Assembly: GCA_038235275.1 (NCBI GenBank)
Contig: JBBSUC010000016.1
Coordinates: 39,164-103,163, forward strand
DNA: 64,000 bases
Source of the DNA: Persicitalea sp038235275
Lineage (GTDB): Bacteria > Bacteroidota > Bacteroidia > Cytophagales > Spirosomataceae
Direction of reading: 5' to 3'
In this document: in pieces, positions 24,900-33,895 of the stretch
How the letters are laid out: each line of letters starts with the position of its first letter
Position numbering within the stretch: the first letter of the stretch is position 1
Made by a program: the position numbers and the translations under genes
Notes under the pieces: generated by a model
Told to the model about the DNA's origin: nothing
Databases searched by the model: none
The model's input: only the letters and a program-made list of their open reading frames with translations

Positions 24900-26330
24900 A
24901 TGAAAAATGGATTATTAGCACTCATGTGCGCCAGCATATTGACTGCCTTCCTCGGAGAGTCGGCTGTGGCGCAGGGATACCGGATCGAGGCTATCCTCAA
25001 AGGCTTGAAGGATACCACCGCCATTCTTGGCCATTACAAATACAACGGCCAGCAGTTTATCGCCAAAGATACCGCCCGCTCCGACGCCAGCGGGCGCATG
25101 GTATTCGAGGGAAAGGAAAATCTGCCCGGTGGCCTGTATCTCATTTTGCTGCCCGGCCAGCAAAAATTGGTACAACTGGTGTATTCCGGTAAGGAGACCA
25201 ACTTCTCGCTACAAACGGACACGAGCAATGTTGTAAAGAGCATGGTTGTCAAAGGCTCGGAAGAAAACAAGATTTTCTACGAGTATCAGCAGGAACTAGG
25301 CAACCTCTCGGAAGAGGCAAACGTCCTCGATACGGAGAAGAAGTTAAAAACCGACCAGGTGAGTAAGGCCTTAATTGACAAAAAGTTGAACGACTTGCAG
25401 CAGAAGGTTACTGCCTATCAGAAGAAGTTCCTGGCCGACCACGCGGAAACTTTCACGGCAAAGCTGCTGAAAGTTACCAAAGATCCCGAAATTCCGTCCG
25501 CCCCCGTGCTGGCCAATGGTCGCAATGACTCGGTTTGGGTTTTCAACTATTACAAAAATCACTACTGGGACAACTTCGACTTTACCGATCCGCGCATGGC
25601 CAGGACCCCCTTCATGCAGCCCAAACTGGAACGCTACGTAAAGGAACTGATCGTACAGATCCCCGACTCGATCATCAAGGATGCCGATGCCCTTATAAAA
25701 AAAGCGTCGGGCGATAAAGAACTCAAATCGCAGATGATCTATTACATCACCAGTGAGTACGAAAACCCAAAAACCGTGGGCACCGAGGGCGTGTTCGTTC
25801 ACATGGCCGAAAAGTACTATCTCTCGGGCGACATGGAGGTGTCAGCCGATGCTGTGAAGCGCATTGGCGAGCGCGTCGCCAGTATGAAACCACTACTGGT
25901 CGGCAAGGTCATTCCCGACGTGATCCTTTCGGACCCCGAAAAAAAGCCCGTCAGTATTCACGGTATCAAGGCCGATTACACCGTATTGTTCTTCTATTCG
26001 CCCACCTGTGGCCACTGCAAGGAAGCCGCGCCGAAGCTGAAGGAATTCTACGATAAGGAAAAAGAAAAAGGGGCGAAAGTACTGGCTATCGCCACCGACC
26101 AGAGTCCCGAGGACTGGAAGAAATTCATCAAGGATTATAAACTGGAAGAACTGTACAATGGCTACGACTACACCTCCAAGCATGACTTCCGCACGGAGTA
26201 CGATGTATTTACCACGCCCACGATTTACGTACTGGACAAAGATAAAAAAGTTGTCGCGCGCAAAATGCCAATCGAGTCGCTGGACGATTTCTTCAATTAC
26301 TACCTGCGGAATCAGGCAAGTAAGCAATAG
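24900..26330 (+). CDS. TlpA-like thioredoxin-domain protein with DUF4369 N-terminus
   Basis: A 476-residue exported protein. A signal peptide (MKNGLLALMCASILTAFLG, cleavage near AVAQ) leads to a beta-rich domain of DUF4369 type (ILGHYKYNGQQFIAKDT...LPGGLYLILLPGQ). A helical middle of DUF5106 type follows (FLADHAETFTAKLLKV, YYKNHYWDNFDFTDPRMARTP split by a few residues). The C-terminal thioredoxin-like domain has the active site PTCGHC with Cys370 and Cys373, and the cis-proline in TTPTIYV. Such proteins are periplasmic or outer-membrane-associated thiol oxidoreductases; the substrate is unknown. The start at 24900 gives a proper signal peptide; the frame is open from 24837. Confidence 0.9.
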   Translation: MKNGLLALMCASILTAFLGESAVAQGYRIEAILKGLKDTTAILGHYKYNGQQFIAKDTARSDASGRMVFEGKENLPGGLYLILLPGQQKLVQLVYSGKETNFSLQTDTSNVVKSMVVKGSEENKIFYEYQQELGNLSEEANVLDTEKKLKTDQVSKALIDKKLNDLQQKVTAYQKKFLADHAETFTAKLLKVTKDPEIPSAPVLANGRNDSVWVFNYYKNHYWDNFDFTDPRMARTPFMQPKLERYVKELIVQIPDSIIKDADALIKKASGDKELKSQMIYYITSEYENPKTVGTEGVFVHMAEKYYLSGDMEVSADAVKRIGERVASMKPLLVGKVIPDVILSDPEKKPVSIHGIKADYTVLFFYSPTCGHCKEAAPKLKEFYDKEKEKGAKVLAIATDQSPEDWKKFIKDYKLEELYNGYDYTSKHDFRTEYDVFTTPTIYVLDKDKKVVARKMPIESLDDFFNYYLRNQASKQ

Positions 26331-26357
26331 GCAACCTCAATACTTTTCATAAAAACT

Positions 26358-27500
26358 TCACAACTTGCTCGTCAGACGGTTGTAGATCGGCTTGCTGAAT
26401 TCTACGAATAAATCCTGCGGCGGCGGCGGATTGGTCTCACGCGACTTAGTCATGCGGAGTTGGGTGGCGTCGAGCGCCCGCTCATCTCCGTTGTAGCTGC
26501 CCCACTCCGAGACCCAGGTATGTTCTCCCTGAAACTTGTCCTGAAAGACGATTTTCTTCGTATCGAAATCCTGAATCTGCATATCCATCAGTCCGCGCGA
26601 AACGACCGTCTTGCGGTTGCGACTGAGTTTGGCTTTTACTTTGCCATAGACCGGAACTTTCTTACCATCCACCGTGACTTCGCCCGTCTTCACGCTGTCC
26701 TTGCTGGTCACTTCTTCGGTGTTCCTCTCTACCAGCGTTTGGCCTACTACGAAATCGTCAAATTGCAGCGTGACCACGTGGTCGGGCTTCACCTTGGTAT
26801 CCGTAGCTTCCTGCGGCATATAAAAGCGTACAAATTTGTTCAGGCGTTGATTGGTTTGCAGAAATTCGTTGACGCGCTCCTGGAAATAGGCATTGCTCAA
26901 TTGGTAAGCGCGGGAGGTGACCAGTACCTGCTCCACAACCACTTTGAAGGACGCCGTTTGGTAGGCTTCGTCCATTTTAGTGGTCGCGTCCCGATAGTTG
27001 GGGACCATTTGGGTGGCTGTTTCAAAATTCTCAAAAGCGCGGCGGGCAGCTTCCCTCCCACCCTGGCTCAGTATGTTGTGGCCGGCTTCGTAGCGAGCGG
27101 CGGCGGCCAGGTCGCGGGCGTTACGCTCCTGGTCGAAGTAGCTGCGATCCTCCACCAGTCGAGCGCAGGTCGCGCAGTTTTTAATGGCGTTGTAGAGTGT
27201 GTTGAGTTTCGTATAGGTTTCGGCAGCGCGTTCGTGACGGAAGGGGTCGGAGGGGTTTTCGTTTCTTCGCAGATCGTCAAGATGCTGCTGCACAGCCAAT
27301 GGATAGGCCTTTTGCAGGATGTCGGCGGAAGAAGACCGGGCGTTGTCGTTCACCTTAGGCACCGCCAGCAGCACCGACTGGTCATAGTCGCCACGTTTCA
27401 GAGATTTCTTGGCGGATTTGCAGTTTGTAAGGAGAAAGGAAGAAAGGAGAAGAAGGGAAAGTAAACCGGCTGTTCGAAAAAGGGGAGGGAAGCGTTTCAT
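26358..27500 (-). CDS. lipoprotein of unknown function with TPR-like helical region
   Basis: A 380-residue lipoprotein whose signal (LLSLLLLSSFLLTNC) has cysteine near residue 27. The N-terminal half (LLAVPKVNDN, YTKLNTLYNAIKNCATC, GREAARRAFENFETATQMVPNYRDA) has the spacing of tetratricopeptide-like helices. The C-terminal half (FVRFYMPQEA, VTLQFDDFVVGQT, ITDFD-like strands) is beta-rich. The Cys pair in NCATCARL may form a disulfide. I do not recognise a named family. The TAATTTTG element 29 bp upstream fits its own promoter. Confidence 0.7.
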   Translation of the reverse strand: MKRFPPLFRTAGLLSLLLLSSFLLTNCKSAKKSLKRGDYDQSVLLAVPKVNDNARSSSADILQKAYPLAVQQHLDDLRRNENPSDPFRHERAAETYTKLNTLYNAIKNCATCARLVEDRSYFDQERNARDLAAAARYEAGHNILSQGGREAARRAFENFETATQMVPNYRDATTKMDEAYQTASFKVVVEQVLVTSRAYQLSNAYFQERVNEFLQTNQRLNKFVRFYMPQEATDTKVKPDHVVTLQFDDFVVGQTLVERNTEEVTSKDSVKTGEVTVDGKKVPVYGKVKAKLSRNRKTVVSRGLMDMQIQDFDTKKIVFQDKFQGEHTWVSEWGSYNGDERALDATQLRMTKSRETNPPPPQDLFVEFSKPIYNRLTSKL

Positions 27501-27528
27501 TTTTGGGAGGATTTGAGGATATTTTCGG

Positions 27529-27536
27529 CAAAATTA
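27529..27536 (-). promoter_or_regulatory. -7 element TAATTTTG for the 380-aa lipoprotein
   Basis: An exact TAnnTTTG match on the minus strand, 29 bp before the ATG at 27500. Confidence 0.45.
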
Positions 27537-27688
27537 CAGCCCGTTGATACGAAAGGCAAGTAAAGGCATCGTAACTTAGCATACGGTATAATCGAGCCGA
27601 CTTCAACCATCAGACATGAGTGTTTTTGCTTTCGATAAGTTAAATATTGGCAAGAAATAGATTTTCATTAAGCACCTATCTAGCGATT

Positions 27689-28255
27689 GTGAAAACAGAA
27701 AAAGAAAAAATGCTGGCCGGAGAGTTGTACAATCCGCTCGATAAAGAGCTATCGGACGAACGACTAAAAACCAGGCTCCTTATCAAGGAACTTAACGATA
27801 CCCGAGAGGACGAGGTTGAAGAGAGGACGCGCATTTTGAAAGAATTGATCCCCGATGCCGGGGCCGACTTGTGGCTGCAACCGCCCTTTTATTGTGATTA
27901 CGGCAGCAATATGACATTGGGTGATAAAGTTTTCTTCAACTTCAACTGTGTGGTTTTAGACGTGGCGCCTGTTATTATTGGCAGCCGAACTCTGTTCGGG
28001 CCCAATGCGCAAGTCTATACGGCTACCCACCCAATAAACCACCAGGAAAGAGCATCCGGGGTAGAATACGCCAAACCTATTAGTATTGGAGAAGACGTAT
28101 GGATTGGTGGAAGTGCCGTGATTTGTCCGGGGGTGAGTATCGGCGACCGCAGCGTAATTGGCGCGGGTAGTGTGGTGACCAGAGACATACCCGCCGATGT
28201 TTTTGCCGCCGGTAACCCGTGCAAAGTAATCCGGTCCTTAAAACCAACTGAGTAA
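27689..28255 (+). CDS. maltose/galactoside O-acetyltransferase-like protein (hexapeptide repeat)
   Basis: A 188-residue left-handed beta-helix acetyltransferase that moves acetyl from acetyl-CoA to a sugar hydroxyl. The N-terminal Mac domain (KTEKEKMLAGELYNPLDKEL) and hexapeptide core (FYCDYGSNMTLGDKVFFNFN, VVLDVAPVIIG, IGEDVWIGGSAVICPGVSIG) end in IPADVFAAGNPCKVIR. The catalytic histidine is in TATHPINHQER. The start is uncertain: I use a GTG at 27689 that puts KTEKEKML at the very N-terminus, as in the family; a TTG at 27647 would add 14 residues. It has no partner gene. Confidence 0.85.
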   Translation: MKTEKEKMLAGELYNPLDKELSDERLKTRLLIKELNDTREDEVEERTRILKELIPDAGADLWLQPPFYCDYGSNMTLGDKVFFNFNCVVLDVAPVIIGSRTLFGPNAQVYTATHPINHQERASGVEYAKPISIGEDVWIGGSAVICPGVSIGDRSVIGAGSVVTRDIPADVFAAGNPCKVIRSLKPTE

Positions 28256-28295
28256 AGGTCTCTCCCTCAATCAGCCAACAGCCGATGGCCAAAAA

Positions 28296-29210
28296 CTACC
28301 GCATCTTCGAGTGCTTTACCAAATAAGCCGTCAGAATCGGATCGAAGCCCTGGGCGATGTCGGCCTCGATGAAGTCTATCTTATACTGGCCGCATTTGAG
28401 TTTGAGATCCTGGTAGAATTTCTTAACAAATTCCTGGTACTGGTCGCGCACCTGATGCGGCTGCACCTTCACGCGTTCGCCCGATTCCAGGTCCACGAAT
28501 TCGTAGGGACGATCCTCGAAGGCAAATTCCTCTTCAGTGCGTCGGTCGGTAACGTGAAAGAGCAGCACTTCGTGCATATTGTGGCGCAGGTGCTGCAAAG
28601 CCGAGAATAATTCTTCACTGTGTTCCAAATCCTCGAACATATCGCTGAAAAGAATGACCAGCGAACGCTTATGGATTTTCTGGGCGATGAGGTGGATGAC
28701 CTCCGCCACCGAAGTTTTTCGCAGTGGGCGAGGCTTTTCGAGCAGTCCTTCCAGTTCCAGCAGAATTTTGTGGATGTGCGAAGGCGTGGACTTTACCTGG
28801 GTTTGTACTTCGATTTGGTCCGAGAAAGTAGTGAGACTCACGGCGTCTTTCTGGCGTTGCAGCAAGTGGGCCAGGCAAGCCGCCGCCATGATGCTAAAGG
28901 TGATTTTGCCGTAGTTTTCCTCGGGATAATACATGGAAGAAGACGTGTCGAGCAGCAAATGGCAGCGCAGGTTGGTTTCCTCTTCGTAACGTTTTACAAA
29001 GAGACGGTCGGTCTTGGCGAAAACCTTCCAGTCCATGTGGCGGGTACTTTCGCCCGTGTTGTAGAGGCGGTGTTCAGCAAATTCCACCGAAAAGCCGTGG
29101 AATGGGGATTTGTGCAGACCCGTGATGAAGCCTTCGACCATTTGCCGGGCCAAAAATTCCAGGTTGCCGAACTCCCTTACTTTCGCTAAATCCAGTGGGC
29201 GCTTACTCAT
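28296..29210 (-). CDS. DUF58 domain protein (vWA-like)
   Basis: A 304-residue DUF58 protein. The N-terminal part has the conserved GLHKSPFHGFSVEFAEHRLY and YNTGESTRHMDWKVFAKTDR segments. LLLDTSSSMYY near residue 105 is a MIDAS-like DxSxS motif of the von Willebrand A fold, and VILFSDMFED closes that domain. DUF58 genes usually sit with a MoxR AAA ATPase and batA/batB genes; none is within this window on this side. The start at 29210 (MSKRPLDLAKVRE) is preferred over 29225. No TM segment is seen, so this is the cytoplasmic short form. Confidence 0.88.
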   Translation of the reverse strand: MSKRPLDLAKVREFGNLEFLARQMVEGFITGLHKSPFHGFSVEFAEHRLYNTGESTRHMDWKVFAKTDRLFVKRYEEETNLRCHLLLDTSSSMYYPEENYGKITFSIMAAACLAHLLQRQKDAVSLTTFSDQIEVQTQVKSTPSHIHKILLELEGLLEKPRPLRKTSVAEVIHLIAQKIHKRSLVILFSDMFEDLEHSEELFSALQHLRHNMHEVLLFHVTDRRTEEEFAFEDRPYEFVDLESGERVKVQPHQVRDQYQEFVKKFYQDLKLKCGQYKIDFIEADIAQGFDPILTAYLVKHSKMR

Positions 29211-29270
29211 GATTTTTTTGATCAAATACTAACTACCACGAATATACGAAGTGAATTGGTATTATTTTTC

Positions 29271-29753
29271 TCAATACAAAAACCCTTCTTCTGCTTCGGT
29301 AGCCAGCGTTTCGCGTGCCTGGTAGTCGGTGGGCAGATTCTTGCGGAAAAGCCGTTTCCTGGGCAGGTTCATCACCAAGCCAGCGGCGCCAATGACTTTG
29401 AGTTGTACCTTAGCGATGCCACTCTGGATCATGCCGATTTCGCGGGCGGCGGATTTGCTGATGTCGATCAGCCGACTTTTGGAATAGGGTCCCCGGTCGG
29501 TGACGCGGACGTTGACTTTTTGGTTAGTCTTGAGGTTGGTCACCTCAATGAGGGTATTGTAGGGAAGGGTGGGGTGGGCGGCGGTAAATTCCTCATTACT
29601 GAAAACTTCGCCGTAAGAGGTTTGGCGGCCGTTGAACTTGGGGGCGTAGTAAGAAGCCATCCCGGTTTCGATTTTTCCAATGTACTCCTGCATCTCCGGT
29701 GAGGGGTCGGCCAGGCTGACCATGAGAAAAATGTAGAACGCTTGTAAATTCAT
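29271..29753 (-). CDS. rlpA: RlpA-family septal-ring lytic transglycosylase-like protein
   Basis: A 160-residue exported protein with a double-psi beta-barrel. After a short signal (MNLQAFYIFLMVSLADP) come GMASYYAPKFNGRQTSYGE, AAHPTLPYNTLIEVTNL and NVRVTDRGPYSKSRLIDIS, where the DRGP aspartate is the catalytic acid in RlpA. RlpA enzymes cut denuded peptidoglycan glycans; there is no SPOR domain here, so septal targeting is not evident. The ATG at 29753 is preferred to 29798 because it begins the hydrophobic signal. A TACCTTTG element lies 90 bp upstream. Confidence 0.85.
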   Translation of the reverse strand: MNLQAFYIFLMVSLADPSPEMQEYIGKIETGMASYYAPKFNGRQTSYGEVFSNEEFTAAHPTLPYNTLIEVTNLKTNQKVNVRVTDRGPYSKSRLIDISKSAAREIGMIQSGIAKVQLKVIGAAGLVMNLPRKRLFRKNLPTDYQARETLATEAEEGFLY

Positions 29754-29842
29754 ACCAAAGGTTTTAGATGAAACATCCGGCCCGACTCTTTTTACCACCG
29801 CTGATGAAAGCAGTGAATCAGACCACTACTGGTAATTTTCGA

Positions 29843-29850
29843 CAAAGGTA
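29843..29850 (-). promoter_or_regulatory. -7 element TACCTTTG for rlpA
   Basis: An exact TAnnTTTG match on the minus strand, 90 bp before the chosen ATG at 29753. Confidence 0.5.
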
Positions 29851-30014
29851 ACGCAATGATTGGAATGACAAGTGCTAGGTGTGTAATTAGTACAATTAAT
29901 TAGTGGATATGTATCATTTTTCGTACCAGAGAAAGGTTTAAGGAAGCCGGACTGTTTGTTCGGAGCAATAAACTTGCTATTTTAGCGTTCGATTTAACTT
30001 TTAACTACTAAATA

Positions 30015-30368
30015 GTGGAAGACAGAGAGCAGATCTACTCCAACCGGGTTAGGGCCGGAAAAAGAACGTACTTTTTTGATGTCAGGGCCACCCGCGCTAA
30101 CGACTACTACCTCACCATTACCGAAAGCCGCCGCCACATCGACGGAGAAGGGTTCAGCTACGAAAAGCATAAGTTATTTTTATATAAAGAAGATTTCGAC
30201 AAGTTCATTGAAGCTTTGCAGGATACAGTCGACCATGTGAAAACCGAACTGATGCCTGAGGTCGATTTCACGCAGTACGAACCAAAGGAAGAGGAAGACT
30301 CGTTCAACGGTCAGGCCGAAAAAAACGACTTAAAACTGGACGAGGGTTCGGAATTGAAGTGGGAATAG
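30015..30368 (+). CDS. DUF3276 (PUR-alpha-like) nucleic-acid-binding protein
   Basis: A 117-residue protein, GTG start at 30015. IYSNRVRAGKRTYFFDVR and YYLTITESRR followed by KHKLFLYKEDFDKFIEAL form the beta-beta-beta-beta-alpha PUR repeat found in Bacteroidota DUF3276 proteins and the Borrelia PUR-alpha homologue. The fold binds single-stranded DNA or RNA; the cellular role in this phylum is not settled. The C-terminal third is acidic and low-complexity. It is monocistronic with a terminator about 90 bp downstream. Confidence 0.88.
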   Translation: MEDREQIYSNRVRAGKRTYFFDVRATRANDYYLTITESRRHIDGEGFSYEKHKLFLYKEDFDKFIEALQDTVDHVKTELMPEVDFTQYEPKEEEDSFNGQAEKNDLKLDEGSELKWE

Positions 30369-30456
30369 TGCTTATTAGTTGAAAATGGAGAGTGAATGTT
30401 ATTTTTGGTGGTAAAGACTGCCTTTGATGCCGATCCTGTAATAATGTACTTTTTAT

Positions 30457-30485
30457 GCCTTTGGGATTCATTCCAAAGGCTTTTT
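30457..30485 (+). terminator. rho-independent terminator after the DUF3276 gene
   Basis: An 8-bp stem GCCTTTGG / CCAAAGGC with an 8-nt loop is followed by TTTTT. Confidence 0.75.
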
Positions 30486-30506
30486 AGTTTTTAGCCCACA
30501 AATCCG

Positions 30507-30514
30507 TACTTTTG
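30507..30514 (+). promoter_or_regulatory. -7 element TACTTTTG for ychF
   Basis: An exact TAnnTTTG match 97 bp before the ychF ATG. Between them is an intergenic string CAACTCTCCACTTTCAGTTC of the repeat-word type. Confidence 0.5.
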
Positions 30515-30610
30515 CGCTCTATTTTTGGGATACTAGAAACCTTGTTTTTTTAATTAAAGCGTTGATGGTAAACACTCTCAACTCTCCACTTTCAGTTCTC
30601 CACTAAATAA

Positions 30611-31711
30611 ATGAGCTTACAATGCGGAATTGTCGGATTGCCCAACGTTGGGAAATCCACGCTTTTCAACGCCATATCGACGGGGAAGGCCGAGGCGGCC
30701 AACTACCCTTTTTGCACCATCGAACCCAATGTGGGCGTGGTCACCGTTCCCGATGAGCGTCTGGAAGTACTGACCGGGTTGGTCAAACCCCAAAAGGTGT
30801 TACCGACGATCATCGAGTTTGTGGACATCGCCGGACTCGTGAAAGGTGCGAGTCAGGGCGCGGGTTTGGGCAATAAATTTCTGGCCAATATCCGCGAGGT
30901 CGATGCCATCGTTCACGTCATACGCTGCTTCGAGGACGAGAACGTCGTCCACGTTGAAGGACGCGTCGATCCGGTGTTCGATAAGGAAATTATTGACATT
31001 GAGTTGCAGCTTAAAGACCTGGAATCGGTCAATAAGAAGATTCAGAAAGTTGAAAAAGCCGTCAGAACCGGCGATACTAAGGCCAAGGCCGAACTGCAAA
31101 TCTTGCTGGATTACAAGGCTGCCCTGGAGGCGGGCCGTAGTGCCCGGACGCTCCCCTATAGTAAGGATGAGCGCGAAAGTGCCATCGGCGATTTACAATT
31201 GCTGACCGTGAAGCCGGTGCTTTACGTGGCTAATGTCAACGAGGAGTCGATGCTCACCGGCAATGAATATTCTGAGAAACTGCGCGAAGCGGTCAAGGAC
31301 GAAAACGCGGAGATGGTGGTGCTGTGCGCCGCCATCGAGTCCCAAATCTCCGAAATCGAAGATCCCGAGGAACACGAAATGTTCCTGTCGGAGTATGGTT
31401 TGAAAGAGGCCGGGCTGGATCGGCTGATCCGCGCGTCCTATTCGTTGCTGGATTTGATTACGTATTTCACTGCCGGTGTAAAGGAAGTACGGGCCTGGAC
31501 CATCCGTCGTGGCTGGAAGGCTCCGCAGGCGGCGGGCGTCATTCACTCCGACTTCGAGAAGGGCTTCATCCGGGCCGAGGTCATCAAAATTCCCGATTAC
31601 CAGCAGTACAAAACCGAAGCAGGCGTAAAGGAAGTAGGTAAAATGGCCGTGGAAGGCAAAGAATACGTCGTGCAGGATGGCGACGTGATGCACTTCCGGT
31701 TCAACGTTTAA
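30611..31711 (+). CDS. ychF: YchF/OLA1-family P-loop NTPase
   Basis: A 366-residue Obg-related NTPase that binds ribosomes and prefers ATP. The P-loop is GLPNVGKSTLFN, switch II is VDIAGLVKGASQGAGLGN, and the specificity loop is VANVNEES (NxxE in place of NKxD, the mark of YchF). A helical hairpin insertion and a C-terminal TGS domain (FTAGVKEVRAWTIRRGWKAP) follow. All family motifs are intact and the length is standard. Its 3' end overlaps the convergent type IX plug gene by 4 bp. Confidence 0.95.
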   Translation: MSLQCGIVGLPNVGKSTLFNAISTGKAEAANYPFCTIEPNVGVVTVPDERLEVLTGLVKPQKVLPTIIEFVDIAGLVKGASQGAGLGNKFLANIREVDAIVHVIRCFEDENVVHVEGRVDPVFDKEIIDIELQLKDLESVNKKIQKVEKAVRTGDTKAKAELQILLDYKAALEAGRSARTLPYSKDERESAIGDLQLLTVKPVLYVANVNEESMLTGNEYSEKLREAVKDENAEMVVLCAAIESQISEIEDPEEHEMFLSEYGLKEAGLDRLIRASYSLLDLITYFTAGVKEVRAWTIRRGWKAPQAAGVIHSDFEKGFIRAEVIKIPDYQQYKTEAGVKEVGKMAVEGKEYVVQDGDVMHFRFNV

Positions 31712-33006
31712 CGCCGCCGATTCCACTCCACCGTCCGGTAGCCCACAAGTTTATCGGCACGGGCGGCGGGGGGGCGGTTGTACACCAGGACGTCGTAGTC
31801 GTTCTCCGTGGCGGCGAAATTTCCTTCAATCTGGGCTTCATCTCCCTGTTCGGCCGCCCCCTGCACGACGGTATAGTCGTAATTGACCACACCTTGTTTG
31901 ATAAGCATCACCGCCTGGTACGCTTGTAAATCAGCATTATAACTCATGCGGTTGAGTTCGTTGCGCAGCCATAAGTGGAAGCTGCCGTTGACGTACACCG
32001 CCGCGTCGGCGATCTCGGGCATTTTTAGGGTAAAAACCACGGGCGTATAGTCTGCCTCGTCACTACCCATGCCCGACTCGCGCTGGTCCACGATGTACTG
32101 GCCGTTGAGGTCATCCATTTGAATGTAAGCTCCGTAGGCGCGGGGCTTATCGGGCGAGAGGATCAACCGGGTAAATTCGCTGAGCCGTTCCAGTTCGTAC
32201 ACGCCGTAGCCCCGCGCCGACAGCGTGCGGCTGTCGAAGTATCGGAACTCGTTCCCGCCGGGAAAGGTATTTTCCAAACTAAAAAACTGGTACTCCAGCA
32301 CCGAGTCGAAAGGCCGTACATTGGTGGGCTTGAAGCCGGATTTGGCTTTGTCCCAACGAAAATTCTGTCGGATTACCACCTGCAAGCCCGTCTGCGGTGC
32401 AACTACCTGAAAGCCTTTGTAATCGAGGCTGAAGTCGATCTGCTGGTCGGTGCGCTGCTCGCGGATGCCCTGCGAAAACCGCGCCTGCGCCGTAATGCGC
32501 ACTTTGTTCTCGTACACCATAAATCGCCGCGTCAGCACCACCTGCCGCTGCCGCTCCGAGTACACCACCAACACGTAGTTGCCCGACACTTTCAGGCGCG
32601 GAATCTGGAAACGATAATGATAGAAAGGCACTTTGGTGCCAAACGACTGCTTGAATTCGGTGATGGGGTAGTCGTTGTACTCATAGGTAAACTCGATGTC
32701 GTTCAGCACGGATTTGTTCCAGTCGGCGTTGCAGTGAATCAGCTTGGCGCGGAAGCCCCGGTAATCGGCAGTCATATCGTCGAACTCCAGAATCAGCGGC
32801 CGTTCGCCCTCCAATTGAATCACCGCCGGGCCAATCAGCCGCCTCGGGTCGTCGGCGCGGTCGGTGGCGGGGTATAGCAGTACCGTCTTTATGTTTTCGT
32901 TATAGATATAATCTTCCAACCGGACGTCTTCCGTGCGCACTTGGGCAAGTGCTTTTAGAGAAATAAAAATAAATAGTAGGAGGAGCGGAAAACAATATTG
33001 TCGCAT
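31708..33006 (-). CDS. type IX secretion system plug protein (DUF5103)
   Basis: A 432-residue exported protein of the DUF5103 family, known in Flavobacterium johnsoniae as the Plug that seals the periplasmic side of the SprA translocon. The signal MRQYCFPLLLLFIFISLKALA precedes VRTEDVRLEDYIYNENIKTV, then LILEFDDMTADYRGF, HCNADWNKSVLNDIEF, the YNDYPITEFKQSFGT segment and FMVYENKVRITA, all conserved. The ATG at 33006 is chosen because it begins the signal peptide; the frame opens at 33063. Its presence shows that this cell has a type IX system, consistent with the sorting domain on the protease at 52252-54621. Confidence 0.9.
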   Translation of the reverse strand: MRQYCFPLLLLFIFISLKALAQVRTEDVRLEDYIYNENIKTVLLYPATDRADDPRRLIGPAVIQLEGERPLILEFDDMTADYRGFRAKLIHCNADWNKSVLNDIEFTYEYNDYPITEFKQSFGTKVPFYHYRFQIPRLKVSGNYVLVVYSERQRQVVLTRRFMVYENKVRITAQARFSQGIREQRTDQQIDFSLDYKGFQVVAPQTGLQVVIRQNFRWDKAKSGFKPTNVRPFDSVLEYQFFSLENTFPGGNEFRYFDSRTLSARGYGVYELERLSEFTRLILSPDKPRAYGAYIQMDDLNGQYIVDQRESGMGSDEADYTPVVFTLKMPEIADAAVYVNGSFHLWLRNELNRMSYNADLQAYQAVMLIKQGVVNYDYTVVQGAAEQGDEAQIEGNFAATENDYDVLVYNRPPAARADKLVGYRTVEWNRRR

Positions 33007-33111
33007 AAGCAAGCGGGAAAGGAGCATTTGGGCTGTTTTCAAAACAAACGAAAAGCAGGCCAAGATCGCCTAATCGGCGGGCTTTTTGTCAGGATTGCAG
33101 GGATAAATTCT

Positions 33112-33119
33112 TATTTTTG
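33112..33119 (+). promoter_or_regulatory. -7 element TATTTTTG for the Uma2 gene
   Basis: An exact TAnnTTTG match 23 bp before the ATG at 33143. Confidence 0.45.
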
Positions 33120-33142
33120 GAAATAACGAACCAAGAAATACT

Positions 33143-33733
33143 ATGACCGCAAAGCCCCAGAAGAAATATTCACCGGAGGAATACCTCGAACTCGAACGCG
33201 CCGCCGAGTACAAAAGCGAGTATTATCAAGGCGAAATCTTCGCGATGGCCGGGGCCAGTCGCAACCATAACCGAATCGTAGGGAATCTGAATGGGTTATC
33301 CTTTAACTTTCTTCAAGAAAAACCCTGCAACTTTTATCCCAGCGATATGAGGGTGCATATACCTGCCAGTGGGTTATACACTTACCCTGATTTGTTGGTG
33401 GTCTGCGGAAAAGAAGAGTTCCTCGATAGTGCCGTGGATACCTTATTGAATCCTAAAATAATCGTGGAGGTACTCTCAGAAAGTACGGGTTCCTACGACC
33501 GGGGCGAAAAGTACCAGCTTTATCGCAGCATCCCATCACTAGAAGAGTACGTCATGATCGATTCACAGCGAATATCGGCAGAAGTAAATCGCAAAAGCCC
33601 ACAGGGTTTCTGGTCTCTGATGTCGGAAGCTTACGACCTGAAAGACAGTATCGAACTAGCCAGTATCGGCTTTACGCTTCTCTTGCAAGACGTTTATGCA
33701 AGAGCAGAAAATTTGAATAACGGGTTGCGCTAA
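33143..33733 (+). CDS. Uma2-family PD-(D/E)xK nuclease-like protein
   Basis: A 196-residue member of the Uma2 (DUF820) family, with a predicted restriction-endonuclease fold. It begins KYSPEEYLELERAAEYKSEYYQGEIFAM, and the putative catalytic residues are in YPDLLVVCG (Asp), IIVEVLSEST (Glu) and EKYQLYRSIPSLEEYV. Family members are abundant in cyanobacteria and Bacteroidota and their function is unproven. No partner gene is evident. A truncated copy of the same gene lies 41 bp downstream. Confidence 0.88.
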   Translation: MTAKPQKKYSPEEYLELERAAEYKSEYYQGEIFAMAGASRNHNRIVGNLNGLSFNFLQEKPCNFYPSDMRVHIPASGLYTYPDLLVVCGKEEFLDSAVDTLLNPKIIVEVLSESTGSYDRGEKYQLYRSIPSLEEYVMIDSQRISAEVNRKSPQGFWSLMSEAYDLKDSIELASIGFTLLLQDVYARAENLNNGLR

Positions 33734-33774
33734 GTTATTATTCCCTTAATTTCCACCCTACCTATTTGAAATCT

Positions 33775-33885
33775 ATGACCGCATAGCCCCAGAAGAAATA
33801 TTCACCGGAGGAATACCTCGAACGCATCGGCCTCACGCTTCCTCTGCGCGCCATTTACGACCAAACGGAAAATCTGGGAATTTGA
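33775..33885 (+). pseudogene. Uma2 relic with internal deletion
   Basis: The first 16 codons match the intact Uma2 gene at 33143 (MTA-PQKKYSPEEYLE) except that codon 4 is TAG where the intact gene has AAG. The frame then jumps to IGLTLPLRAIYDQTENLGI and a TGA, resembling the intact C-terminus (IGFTLLLQDVYARAENLNN). About 160 codons in the middle are missing. The strong 5' identity suggests a tandem duplication followed by deletion. Confidence 0.8.
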
Positions 33886-33895
33886 CTAAGACTTT

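Noticed and set aside
27616..27660. A 14-codon ATG frame (MSVFAFDKLNIGKK) just before the acetyltransferase gene
   Set aside because: Too short and without support; noted only because it overlaps the uncertain acetyltransferase start.
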